Below, in pieces: positions 8,963 to 16,993 of a stretch of DNA of 24,869 nt (positions within the stretch are counted from its first letter, which is position 1; every line of letters starts with the position of its first letter). The stretch is taken from the NCBI GenBank assembly GCA_023807065.1, contig JAJJLU010003907.1, forward strand, positions 1-24,869, read 5' to 3'. The position numbers were made by a program, and so were the translations under genes. This stretch comes from Isotricha intestinalis (lineage: Eukaryota; Ciliophora; Litostomatea; Vestibuliferida; Isotrichidae). The notes beneath the pieces were generated by a model. That model worked only from the letters and a program-made list of their open reading frames with translations. It had not been told where the DNA came from and did not search any database.

Positions 8963-10141
8963 ATGAAAAATTATTTAGAACTTAACGATCAAATTAAAGA
9001 AGGACTTCCTTATTTTAATACATATAATTCAATTAATTTTTCTAATAATAATAAAATATTAATTGATTCTCCTATTAAAATATCTAATAATAATTCTTTA
9101 TTAACTCCAGATATTAATGAATTAAATAAAGGAATTGATTTTTATAAGAAAGTAAGAAATGAAATAAATCCTCTTCTTTATAATTATAAAGTTAATTTGA
9201 ATACTGTTGTGGAAAATAAAATAGAAAAATTAGAAGATGAATTATATAAATTTAATAATTTAATAGAACCTTTAAATAATAAACTTAATGAATTAGAAAA
9301 TAAAATTTTAAAAATTGAAAGTGAATTAATTGAAAGTAAAAAAAGTAATTTAGAAAAAATAACTAATCTTCAAAACAATAATTTAAATATAATTTCTAAA
9401 AATATAAAAGAAATAAAAGATGAAATGGATTTAAAATACAACGAAATAAATTTATCAATTGAAAAAAAAGAAGAATTGAATAAAAAATATTTTGAAAAAA
9501 AAGAAAAAGAAAGAAAAGAATATTTTGAAAAACAAGAATTACAAAATAAAGAATATTATGATAAGAAAGAATTACAAAATAAAGAATATTATGATAAAAA
9601 AGAATTACAAAATAAAGAATATTATGATAAAAAAGAAGAAAAGATTAAAGAATACTTAGATAATAATTTATTAAATATTAAAAATAGTTTAATTGAATTT
9701 GAGAAGCAATTATCAGAAATGAAAAAAATGGAATTAATTGAAAAAGACTTAAAAGAAATAAATGAAGAAATTCAAAATATGGAAAAAAATTTTGAATTAT
9801 ATATAAAAAATTTAGATGATTTAGAAAATGATTTTAATATTAATTATTTATCAAAAATTGAATTTTTTGATTATTATAATAAACAAAATAATAATTTAAC
9901 AGAATTTCAAAGAGAATATATATCAAGAAATACTTTTAATTCTGTTAAATCAATTAATGAAAATCAAAATAATATTACTAATCAAAATAAAAATATTTCT
10001 TTAGAATTAAAAAATAAAATATATTTTATAGAAGAAATGATTGAAGAACATCAAAAATTAATTTTAACTTATAATGAGAAATTTAAATTACAAGAAAAAG
10101 AAATTAAAAAAATAAAAAATGTATTTTGGCAAAAAAATTAA
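8963..10141 (+). CDS. Long coiled-coil protein with hendecad repeats
   Basis: A 392-residue protein. The first 75 residues are Asn-rich with little helix. From about residue 75 to the end it is nearly continuous coiled coil (ENKIEKLEDELYKFNNLIEPL; LENKILKIESELIESKK). Residues about 193-225 are three near-identical 11-residue units LQNKEYYDKKE, preceded by diverged units (KKYFEKKEKERKEYFEKQE). An 11-residue period is typical of right-handed hendecad coils. There is no signal peptide, TM segment or enzymatic motif. It is likely a structural or scaffold protein; the exact role is unknown. It shares a short divergent promoter with the gene on its left. The stop is TAA. Confidence 0.88.
   Translation: MKNYLELNDQIKEGLPYFNTYNSINFSNNNKILIDSPIKISNNNSLLTPDINELNKGIDFYKKVRNEINPLLYNYKVNLNTVVENKIEKLEDELYKFNNLIEPLNNKLNELENKILKIESELIESKKSNLEKITNLQNNNLNIISKNIKEIKDEMDLKYNEINLSIEKKEELNKKYFEKKEKERKEYFEKQELQNKEYYDKKELQNKEYYDKKELQNKEYYDKKEEKIKEYLDNNLLNIKNSLIEFEKQLSEMKKMELIEKDLKEINEEIQNMEKNFELYIKNLDDLENDFNINYLSKIEFFDYYNKQNNNLTEFQREYISRNTFNSVKSINENQNNITNQNKNISLELKNKIYFIEEMIEEHQKLILTYNEKFKLQEKEIKKIKNVFWQKN
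9539..9637 (+). repeat. Three tandem 33-bp coding repeats
   Basis: Units 9539-9571, 9572-9604 and 9605-9637 encode LQNKEYYDKKE. The units differ by a single A/G change (AAG versus AAA in unit 1). Near identity at the DNA level, including silent sites, indicates recent duplication or homogenisation inside the coiled coil. Confidence 0.85.
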
Positions 10142-10216
10142 ATTTTGAGATTATAATAATTAAATTAAAAAATAAATGAAATAAATAATTAAAAATAATA
10201 TATATCATTTAAATAA

Positions 10217-10516
10217 ATGGTGAATATAACAAAAATAAAAAGAACATTTTGTAATTTTATACATAAAAAACAAATAAATCATAAAGTAACTCAATATAAA
10301 AAAAGAATTAATTAAAACATAAGGGAAAAGAAGATATGAAATAAAAAGGTTTAAGAGGATAAAAAAATCCATTTTAAAAAAAAAAAGATTAAAATTCCTC
10401 AAAGATTATTTTTTGATTAGAATGTTGAGTTTGTAAAAGAAAAAATATATATTGAATTTATTAAATGTAAAACTTTCTTTCTTGGATAAATTAGAAAAAT
10501 TAAATCTCAAAATTAA
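10217..10516 (+). pseudogene. RPL42: Decayed ribosomal protein eL42 (L36a/L44) gene
   Basis: A single plus-strand frame from ATG 10217 follows eL42 almost end to end. It has MVNITKIKRTFC (family MVNVPKTRRTFC), then NHKVTQYKK (family PHKVTQYKK), then NIREKKI, KIHFKKKK (family PIFRKK), and finally a block NVEFVKEKIYIEFIKCK with FFLG, matching the EC...C.SKRM..IKRCKHFELG end, then RKIKSQN. It carries at least five in-frame stops (TAA after KKRIN, TGA, TAA, TAG, TAA). Of the four zinc-binding cysteines only the first is clearly kept. eL42 is an essential large-subunit protein, so a functional copy must lie elsewhere. There are no introns. The 65-codon hydrophobic frame on the other strand (10205-10402) is its shadow. 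Confidence 0.85.
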
Positions 10517-10669
10517 AAGTTAATTTTTAATCTTTTTTATAGATTAAAAAAAGTAAAAATAATCTAAAATAAAGATAAATTAAAAGATTTAGGTGAAAAC
10601 AGTAAAAATCGGATTATTTAATATTGTGGTAAATAATAATATATTAAATTATAAATAAAAAATTTAAAA

Positions 10670-10952
10670 AAAAATGAAATTGAAATATTCAATGGAATAG
10701 TATAAAATAGAATTTATAAATCTTAAATTAGAATCTTATATAATTAATGGATATAATAAAAAAAAAATATTATTCAAGAGTTTTTTATTGTGAATTGCAC
10801 ATAATATATAAATTTGTAACTTATGGAAATGATAATTCAATAAAAATACGGAAATATAATGACAAAAGTAAAAAAAGAGTGCTATGAATTTAAGATATTG
10901 AATTTATATCTAATGATATTTTTCTTAGAGATAATTTGAATTATAAATGATA
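10670..10952 (+). pseudogene. Decayed gene, unidentified
   Basis: Plus-strand protein-like pieces in more than one frame: NEIEIFNGIV, then EFINLKLESYIINGYNKKK. After a shift at a poly-A run there is an ATG-led frame (10747) reading KKKYYSRVFYCELHIIYKF, then VTYGNDNSIKIRKYNDKSKK, to TGA at about 10888. It continues past TGA and TAA as DIEFISNDIFLRDNLNYK. The family is not recognised. The stretch 10953-11240 shows no gene; it is the 5' flank of the next one. Confidence 0.35.
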
Positions 10953-11240
10953 GAGTTCATCAAGTTTGTTCTTGAAATTAATTTTTATAAAATGATTTTT
11001 AATTTTTATTATTTAAATGCTATAAAATTTTAATATTTAATTTTTATATATATTTATTTTTAATAAATTTTTTAAAAATTATTTATTTATTTAAAAATGG
11101 ATTGCATATTTTCAATTTATTTATTTTGAATTTTAAATTAATAATAAAACAAATAATTACCGCTTAAATAATTAAAATATAATAAAATAAATAATTATAT
11201 AATCACAAATAAAAAAAATAATTTCAAATAAAACAATAGA

Positions 11241-12500
11241 ATGTCAGAAAGTGAAAAAATACAAGAATCAAATGAAGAAAAAACATCAACAAATAAAAAT
11301 AACAACAATGAATTAAATTTAAATAATACAGAAAGTAAAACTAATCTTAAAAATGGTCAATTTATATTAACACCTCTTGAATCATTATTAATAAATAAGA
11401 AAATGCCTTTTGGTTTTAAATTAGACACAGAAGAAAATATATTAAAATCAATAGAAAATGCAAAAATGAAAAAAAAATCAATTAATTCAGAAAGTATTCA
11501 TCGTTCAAGGCCAAAAAAAATATCAGAATTTATAAATTATAATAATGAATATAATGAAGATGGTAAAAAATATTTTAGAGAAAGAAAACAAATAAATAAA
11601 GAAGATTATAAACAAATAGGAGGTAAAATATCAATGATAAAAAAATGTGAAAAATGTTTAGAGAAGTTAAAGCTAAATCAAAATTATCATTTTTTTTATA
11701 ATTCTTCTTCATTTGGAAATCCTTGTTTAAGTGAAATAGAAAAAAATATTAAAAATAATAAATATAAAAGTAATTTTGATTTTTTTATGGATTTAAGAAA
11801 AGTATGGAATTATTATTATCAAACTTATTATTCTGAACCTGATGTTTATCAAAAAACTTGTAAAATGTCAGAATTATCAGAAGAATTATTTAAAAACTTT
11901 GATAATATTATTGAAGATAAAAAACCAGAAATTAATCAATTAAAAGAAAAATTAAATAATATTGAAAAAGGATTAAACGATATGAAATCAAAAGGAAATT
12001 TACCTCAGAAAAAAAGTAATAATTACGATAAACCAATGTCAATGGAAGAAAAAAATATTTTAGGAAATGCTATTAGAAATTTAAATAAAGAACAATTAAA
12101 AGGAATAATTAAATTATTAAGAGATTCTAAATTAAATCAAAGTGAAAGTGGACAAAATAAATATTTTGAATTTGATATTGATAAATTACCTCTTAAAAAA
12201 TTAAGAGAATTAGAAAAGTATGTTAAAGATTGTGAAAAAGATTCTCTTAATAATAGAGAAAAGAATAAAGAACAAAATGAGCAAATTCAAAAATTAAAAG
12301 ATGGTTTGAGAAATAATAATAATGAAAAAAATATTAATAATATTAATGATGGAAAATCTAATTCTTTAAATCAAGTTAATAATCATAATAATCAAAATTC
12401 AGATAAAAATTTTTTATCAAAGAAAAAAAAAAATGTTTCAGAACCTTCTTCAAGTTCAGAATCTGAAAGTGATAGTTTTTCTAGTTTAGAAAAAAATTAG
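11241..12500 (+). CDS. BET-like protein: atypical bromodomain plus NET/ET domain
   Basis: A 419-residue, presumably nuclear protein. Residues about 134-224 resemble a bromodomain: helix Z KCEKCLEKLKLNQNYHFF, a short ZA loop, IEKNIKNNKYKSNFDFFMD (166-184; family IKKKL....Y.S..EF..D), then LRKVWNYYYQTYYSEPDVY (185-203). Tyr stands where the acetyl-lysine-anchoring Asn of YNPP..DV is expected, and the PMDL segment of the ZA loop is missing. Residues about 264-335 are a good NET/ET domain: KPMSMEEKNILGNAIRNL, LKGIIKLLRDSK, FEFDIDKLPLKKLRELEKYV. The tail is KKKK followed by Ser/Glu-rich SSSSESESDSF, like the SEED segment of BET proteins. The NET domain binds short motifs of chromatin partners. The stop is TAG. 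Confidence 0.88.
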   Translation: MSESEKIQESNEEKTSTNKNNNNELNLNNTESKTNLKNGQFILTPLESLLINKKMPFGFKLDTEENILKSIENAKMKKKSINSESIHRSRPKKISEFINYNNEYNEDGKKYFRERKQINKEDYKQIGGKISMIKKCEKCLEKLKLNQNYHFFYNSSSFGNPCLSEIEKNIKNNKYKSNFDFFMDLRKVWNYYYQTYYSEPDVYQKTCKMSELSEELFKNFDNIIEDKKPEINQLKEKLNNIEKGLNDMKSKGNLPQKKSNNYDKPMSMEEKNILGNAIRNLNKEQLKGIIKLLRDSKLNQSESGQNKYFEFDIDKLPLKKLRELEKYVKDCEKDSLNNREKNKEQNEQIQKLKDGLRNNNNEKNINNINDGKSNSLNQVNNHNNQNSDKNFLSKKKKNVSEPSSSSESESDSFSSLEKN

Positions 12501-12713
12501 AAAAAAAAAGCTTTTATTTGATTAATTATTTAATCATTATATATTTTTATTTATTTCAACGTAGTTCATTTCTATTATTATTAAAAATAATTATATACTC
12601 AATATATAATTTAGTAATATAATTTTCTATAAATTTACGGAAAAAAAATAATGTTTTTTTTTTCAAAAATAAAAAAATAAATTATATAATTTTTTCTTCT
12701 GAAAAATTTAAAA

Positions 12714-13140
12714 TTAACTTAATCTTGGATTTCTAATTGTTTACCTTGGAATTTCTAAAGAAGGTATTTTTCAATTATATTGTAAATTTGATTATTATGG
12801 AATTGGAATTTGTTATTTAACTGAAAATATTGAACATAAATATTTTATATTATTTAATCAAATATATTGGAAATTTTATTATAAAATAATTAAAAGAAAT
12901 TTGGGTTAGTAAAAGAATTGATAATATTCCTAAAAAATATTAGAAGATGAAAATAAAAATGTAAAAGAAAAATATTTATAAATATTATCAAATTTTCATT
13001 TTTAATTTTTATATTCTATAATTTCAGCTCTTAATTATTTTTTATTATTTTGGCATAATATTTCTTTATTATATTTAACATTAGATAAATAAGCTTTATT
13101 GTTTTTATATAATTCATTAAAATATTATTTTTTTATAAAT
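12714..13140 (+). pseudogene. Decayed multi-pass membrane protein, possibly PAQR/hemolysin III family
   Basis: A plus-strand frame open from about 12714 to TAG at about 12908 reads LGFLIVYLGISKEGIFQLY, then CKFDYYGIGICYL, then FILFNQIYWKFYYKIIKRN. The FDYYGI segment followed by a hydrophobic stretch and W...Y resembles the RLDY.GI motif of PAQR (adiponectin/progestin receptor-like) proteins. Downstream, shifted frames with stops give SALNYFLLFWHNISLLYL and more hydrophobic sequence up to about 13140. No ATG leads the frame. The family call is tentative; that it is a decayed membrane protein is more secure. Confidence 0.35.
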
Positions 13141-13215
13141 AATAAATTCTTTTATAATTATATATAAAAAGGGTATATTCGCATAATTAATTTTCAAATC
13201 TATTTAATTACTTAT

Positions 13216-13335
13216 TGATTTATATATATCATTATCTTTATTATTGATAGGAATATACTTTATTATTTAAAAATATAAATGAAAAATATTCAAGGAAATA
13301 TATAATCAATATAATATAATAATGATTTTCAAAAT
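13216..13335 (+). repeat. Dispersed intergenic repeat, copy B
   Basis: Second copy of the repeat at 4459-4577, same orientation, with the shared blocks in the same order. It sits in the 3' flank of the minus-strand membrane-protein gene. The rest of the spacer 13141-13446 shows no gene. Confidence 0.6.
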
Positions 13336-13446
13336 TAAATTTTTAAAACATAATTAAAATTATGAGGATTTATTTTATAATTAAAAATAAAAATACCAAA
13401 TAAATATATAGATATATTTTAAAAAATGATTTTATAATTTATATAC

Positions 13447-15099
13447 TTAATTTTCTGACATTTTCAATCTATTTAATTTAATATTAGGGGTTTCAGACCT
13501 TCTTTTATAATTTACATTTAAAAAAAGTGGTCGTCTATGTTTTATATCATAGCAATTCTTTTCTTCATTAAAATAACAATAATCAAAGCAATCAGTTTCA
13601 ATTATAGTTTTTCTTTTGTTCATATCAAAGAAATTATATTCAAGTAATTGTATTTTAAATAAACTTTTATAATAATATATAATATCTGTAAGAAATATGA
13701 TTAATTTATATTTTTTATAAATCTCTTTTGCTTTTTGAAAACCTCTTTTTTTGCAATAAATGCTAAACCAAAATCTATATTCTTTTCTTTTAGATTTATG
13801 AACTTTAGTCATGAAAAATTTATTTGATTCTAAAGAAATATAATTTAATTTTTTAACAGACAAATGCTTTTTATTGACAAAATTAACCTTCCTAAGATTA
13901 ATATTTGGAAAATTAAGAATTAATTCACTATTACTTTTGAATTTTAATTTAGAATTATTAGCATTAAAAGTTTGAGTATTAGTAATTTCTCTACTTTTTT
14001 TAGGATTAATATTAATGGAAGTAGTATATTTATGATTAGAATTATTAATGTCATTTTCATCAAATCGAAAAAACTGAATTAAATATTTTTGAAATAATAA
14101 AGAATTAAAATAAGAAACAGAAACTTTAGAAATAACTAAAATAATTTTCATAAATCCACCAACAAAACCAATAGCTTCAGCAGCTTTAGTATAACTTCTT
14201 TCATAAATTTCTAATTTTGTACTTAATCTAAATTTAGCAGAGTAAAAAATATTATCTTCTCTATAATCAATAGTACTTTCATATTTATCTAAAGCAATTT
14301 CTTCTCCAATTTCTTTATCTTCAAATATATATCCAATATCAGTGATTACTCTAATTTTCTTTAAATAAATCCATAAATCTTGATATTGTTTTATTGTAAA
14401 AGCAGTAAAAAAATTTTTACCATATTTTATTATTGGATTTTTATGATCTTTATTATTTACAAATGAATCTGCTACAAAAGCACCAAAATATCCTCCTTGT
14501 AAAACTCTATTTATTTCTTCTTCTGATTTACATGAAAAATTATTTTCTGTTGAATTTCTACATTTACTAAAAGAAAATATTAAATATCTCCAATTTATTT
14601 CTCCAAATTCTCCTTTTAATATAACATAAGATTCATTTAAACAATATAAATTATTCATTCCAACTCCTTTGAAAAATTCAGGTATAATAGTAATATTTAA
14701 TAAATCACATTTTGTTACTTTTAATTTAGTAATTTCTGTTTCAGGAGTTCCACTTTCATTTCTTGTTGTATCATAAATATATGCATTTAATATATAAATA
14801 GATTCATCTATATAATTTGTATAATTTATATCTTGAAGACCAAGGGCTATTATAAATGAACTTAATGATATATTTTCATAATCTCTTTCATATTTATTAT
14901 TTATTGTTGTTATTATCTTTAAATTTTTACGAAATATTACTTCTTTTGTTCCTATTATTATTATCAATGTTATTAATATGTATACTATACATGTAAATAT
15001 TGATCCTATGTATGTCTTGTATTTTTTCTTTCCGTTAATGTTAAAATGGGGTGATTTTCCAAATATATCTAATTTTAAAAAATAATTCAAAAATTTCAT
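13447..15099 (-). CDS. Two-TM ciliate membrane protein with large lumenal domain
   Basis: A 550-residue membrane protein. A short cytosolic start has the signature LDIFGKSPHFNINGKKKYKT (10-29), directly followed by TM1 (about 30-50, GSIFTCIVYILITLIIIIG). A domain of about 250 residues follows, with four Cys (131, 153, 180, 190), several N-glycosylation sites and the blocks YFGAFVADSFVNNKDHKNP and DLWIYLKKIRVITDIGYIF. TM2 (about 306-330) starts in AAEAIGFVGGFMKIILVIS. The remaining 220 residues are a basic cytosolic tail. Ciliates carry many putative transmembrane proteins with this layout and the same opening motif; their function is not known. It is the last of three minus-strand genes in tandem. 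The start Met is directly upstream of the conserved opening. Confidence 0.9.
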   Translation of the reverse strand: MKFLNYFLKLDIFGKSPHFNINGKKKYKTYIGSIFTCIVYILITLIIIIGTKEVIFRKNLKIITTINNKYERDYENISLSSFIIALGLQDINYTNYIDESIYILNAYIYDTTRNESGTPETEITKLKVTKCDLLNITIIPEFFKGVGMNNLYCLNESYVILKGEFGEINWRYLIFSFSKCRNSTENNFSCKSEEEINRVLQGGYFGAFVADSFVNNKDHKNPIIKYGKNFFTAFTIKQYQDLWIYLKKIRVITDIGYIFEDKEIGEEIALDKYESTIDYREDNIFYSAKFRLSTKLEIYERSYTKAAEAIGFVGGFMKIILVISKVSVSYFNSLLFQKYLIQFFRFDENDINNSNHKYTTSININPKKSREITNTQTFNANNSKLKFKSNSELILNFPNINLRKVNFVNKKHLSVKKLNYISLESNKFFMTKVHKSKRKEYRFWFSIYCKKRGFQKAKEIYKKYKLIIFLTDIIYYYKSLFKIQLLEYNFFDMNKRKTIIETDCFDYCYFNEEKNCYDIKHRRPLFLNVNYKRRSETPNIKLNRLKMSEN

Positions 15100-15609
15100 T
15101 TTTTTTATAACCTCAAAATTTTTATGCTTTTTATTTTATTGATATATTAATTTAATGTTATAGTGATGTTTTAATTTTTAAGATTAGATTAGATTGAATT
15201 AAATTATATATTTATTAAATATAATATAAATAAAATAAATTTTTGATTATCATTCTTTCGTCATTTTAATCAAATATATTAATTAATTTTTATAAATGTT
15301 TGAAATAACTTCAAGCGTATTATTAGTAATCTTTTGTTTGATTTGATTAAATTTTTGTTTTTATAATTTTTAACAATTATTCTATTACTTTTATCTTCAT
15401 TATTATTTTTTCATTAATTATTATTGAAATTTTTTGAGGTAATACTTTTTAATATTTAAAATTTATCATAATTAATTTCTTATAATTAACTATATATTAT
15501 ATTCTTATTCAGGAATTAATGATTTTCTTATAATTTTTTTCTATCTTTTATTATTTATTATTTTAATTGTCATAATGAAAAAAAAATTTTTAAAATTTTA
15601 AAATTTATA
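15100..15609. other. Spacer with weak coding-like traces
   Basis: No convincing gene. A minus-strand frame open between about 15279 and 15417 (KSNRIIVKNYKNKN) has protein-like composition and could be another worn fragment, but it is short and unrecognised. Confidence 0.3.
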
Positions 15610-16899
15610 TTAATCATTAGTTAAATATTCATATTGTTCATCAAGTTCGTTAACTCTTATTTTTCTTGGTTTTTTATTTAATAAAAAATAAATAATAAAT
15701 CCCATAATAATAATAATAATAATTAAAACAAGAAATAAAATAATCCATAAATTGAATGTAAAACCAGATTTTCCAATATAAAACCCAATAAATTTTTTAT
15801 CCATATCAAAAACAAAATCATATTTTCTAAAAAAAGGTAAACCTAATTTCCATTCATAAGTTAGTATAGTAGGAAAAAGAATAAGAAAATAATTCATATT
15901 TCCTAATTTATAGAATAAATCTTTAAATTCTATTATAAAAGTATAATTAAAATCTTTATGATATAAACTTATATTTCCAAAAATTTCAGGATTTAAAGTA
16001 TCTTTACAATAAAAATAATAATATTTATCAAATTCAACAGTATCATTATATAAATTTTGAAAACAAATACCTTCAGAAATATATTTTTGAAAAAAGGTTT
16101 GATTCATATAATCTCTAAATTCAGAAGTAGAAATAATAACTCCTAATTCAGGATATAACCAAAATTTTTTAAAATTATTAAAAGTTTTATTATTATATTT
16201 TATTTCTTCAAAATTTAAAATCCATTCTGGATTAGCACCAAAATAAATAGCAATTGTTTTTTTTAATTTTTCTTCAGAATATTTTTTATCATATTCATGA
16301 GGTAAATTTCCTATAATTAATTCTAAATTATCTTCTTTATCAACTTTTAACGAAAAAGAATATGAATCAATAATATTTAAAAGCTTTAAATTTTTTACTA
16401 AATTCATTCCTTGTAAAATTTCAAAATTGTCAAAATGAATTTTTAATCCTATACTTCCTCCTTCATAAATATTTCTATATTTACTTAATTCTGTTCCTAA
16501 AAAAAATGTTAAATTATTAATAATATTATTATTATCAAATTGTATATTTTCAGTTGATAATTCTCCTTCATTTATTTCTTCTGGCTCTGGAACATCAATA
16601 TGTTTTAATCTTTGAAATGATTTAGATAATTTTTCAGAAAAAACTTTACTTTTATTATAATTAGACTGATTACTAATTATGTAAAATTCATTTTTTTGTA
16701 ATTTTAATGTTATTGGTATTTCTTGTTGAGGATTTCCTATTTTTATATTTGTATATATATCATTCATTTTCAATGCTTTTATTATGTTTTCTTGATTTAA
16801 ATTTGAAATAATTCTTCTTTTGAAATTTAATTTAATTTTTGATGAGATAAAAGACTTATGATATATTATTAAATATATGAAATATATGAAATTTATCAT
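15610..16899 (-). CDS. Membrane-anchored pepsin-like protein lacking catalytic Asp
   Basis: A 429-residue type I membrane protein of the aspartic protease (A1) fold. It has a signal peptide of about 20 residues (MINFIYFIYLIIYHKSFISS). The first lobe starts at YTNIKIGNPQQEIPITLKLQ (49-68), where the active-site DTGS is replaced by roughly KLQK. Further fold landmarks are GSIGLKI (148-154), LELIIGNLP (192-200), NPEWILNFEEIKYNNKTF (223-240), and LGLPFFRKYDFVFDMDKKF (352-370), the standard pepsin C-terminal strand LG..F.R.Y..VFD. The second DTG site, expected around WLYPELG (247-253), is also absent. TM about 383-407, then a basic stop-transfer NKKPRK and a 20-residue cytosolic tail with EQYEYL. 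Inactive, it may act as a binding or adhesion protein. Confidence 0.88.
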   Translation of the reverse strand: MINFIYFIYLIIYHKSFISSKIKLNFKRRIISNLNQENIIKALKMNDIYTNIKIGNPQQEIPITLKLQKNEFYIISNQSNYNKSKVFSEKLSKSFQRLKHIDVPEPEEINEGELSTENIQFDNNNIINNLTFFLGTELSKYRNIYEGGSIGLKIHFDNFEILQGMNLVKNLKLLNIIDSYSFSLKVDKEDNLELIIGNLPHEYDKKYSEEKLKKTIAIYFGANPEWILNFEEIKYNNKTFNNFKKFWLYPELGVIISTSEFRDYMNQTFFQKYISEGICFQNLYNDTVEFDKYYYFYCKDTLNPEIFGNISLYHKDFNYTFIIEFKDLFYKLGNMNYFLILFPTILTYEWKLGLPFFRKYDFVFDMDKKFIGFYIGKSGFTFNLWIILFLVLIIIIIIMGFIIYFLLNKKPRKIRVNELDEQYEYLTND

Positions 16900-16993
16900 T
16901 TTTTTTAATTTAATGATATTTTTTATTTTTTAAATTTTTATTCAATTTATAATTAATTTGATGAAATTTTATAATATAATAAATATATTGTTT

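Noticed and set aside
10205..10402. 65-codon hydrophobic minus-strand frame
   Set aside because: Antisense of the eL42 remnant.
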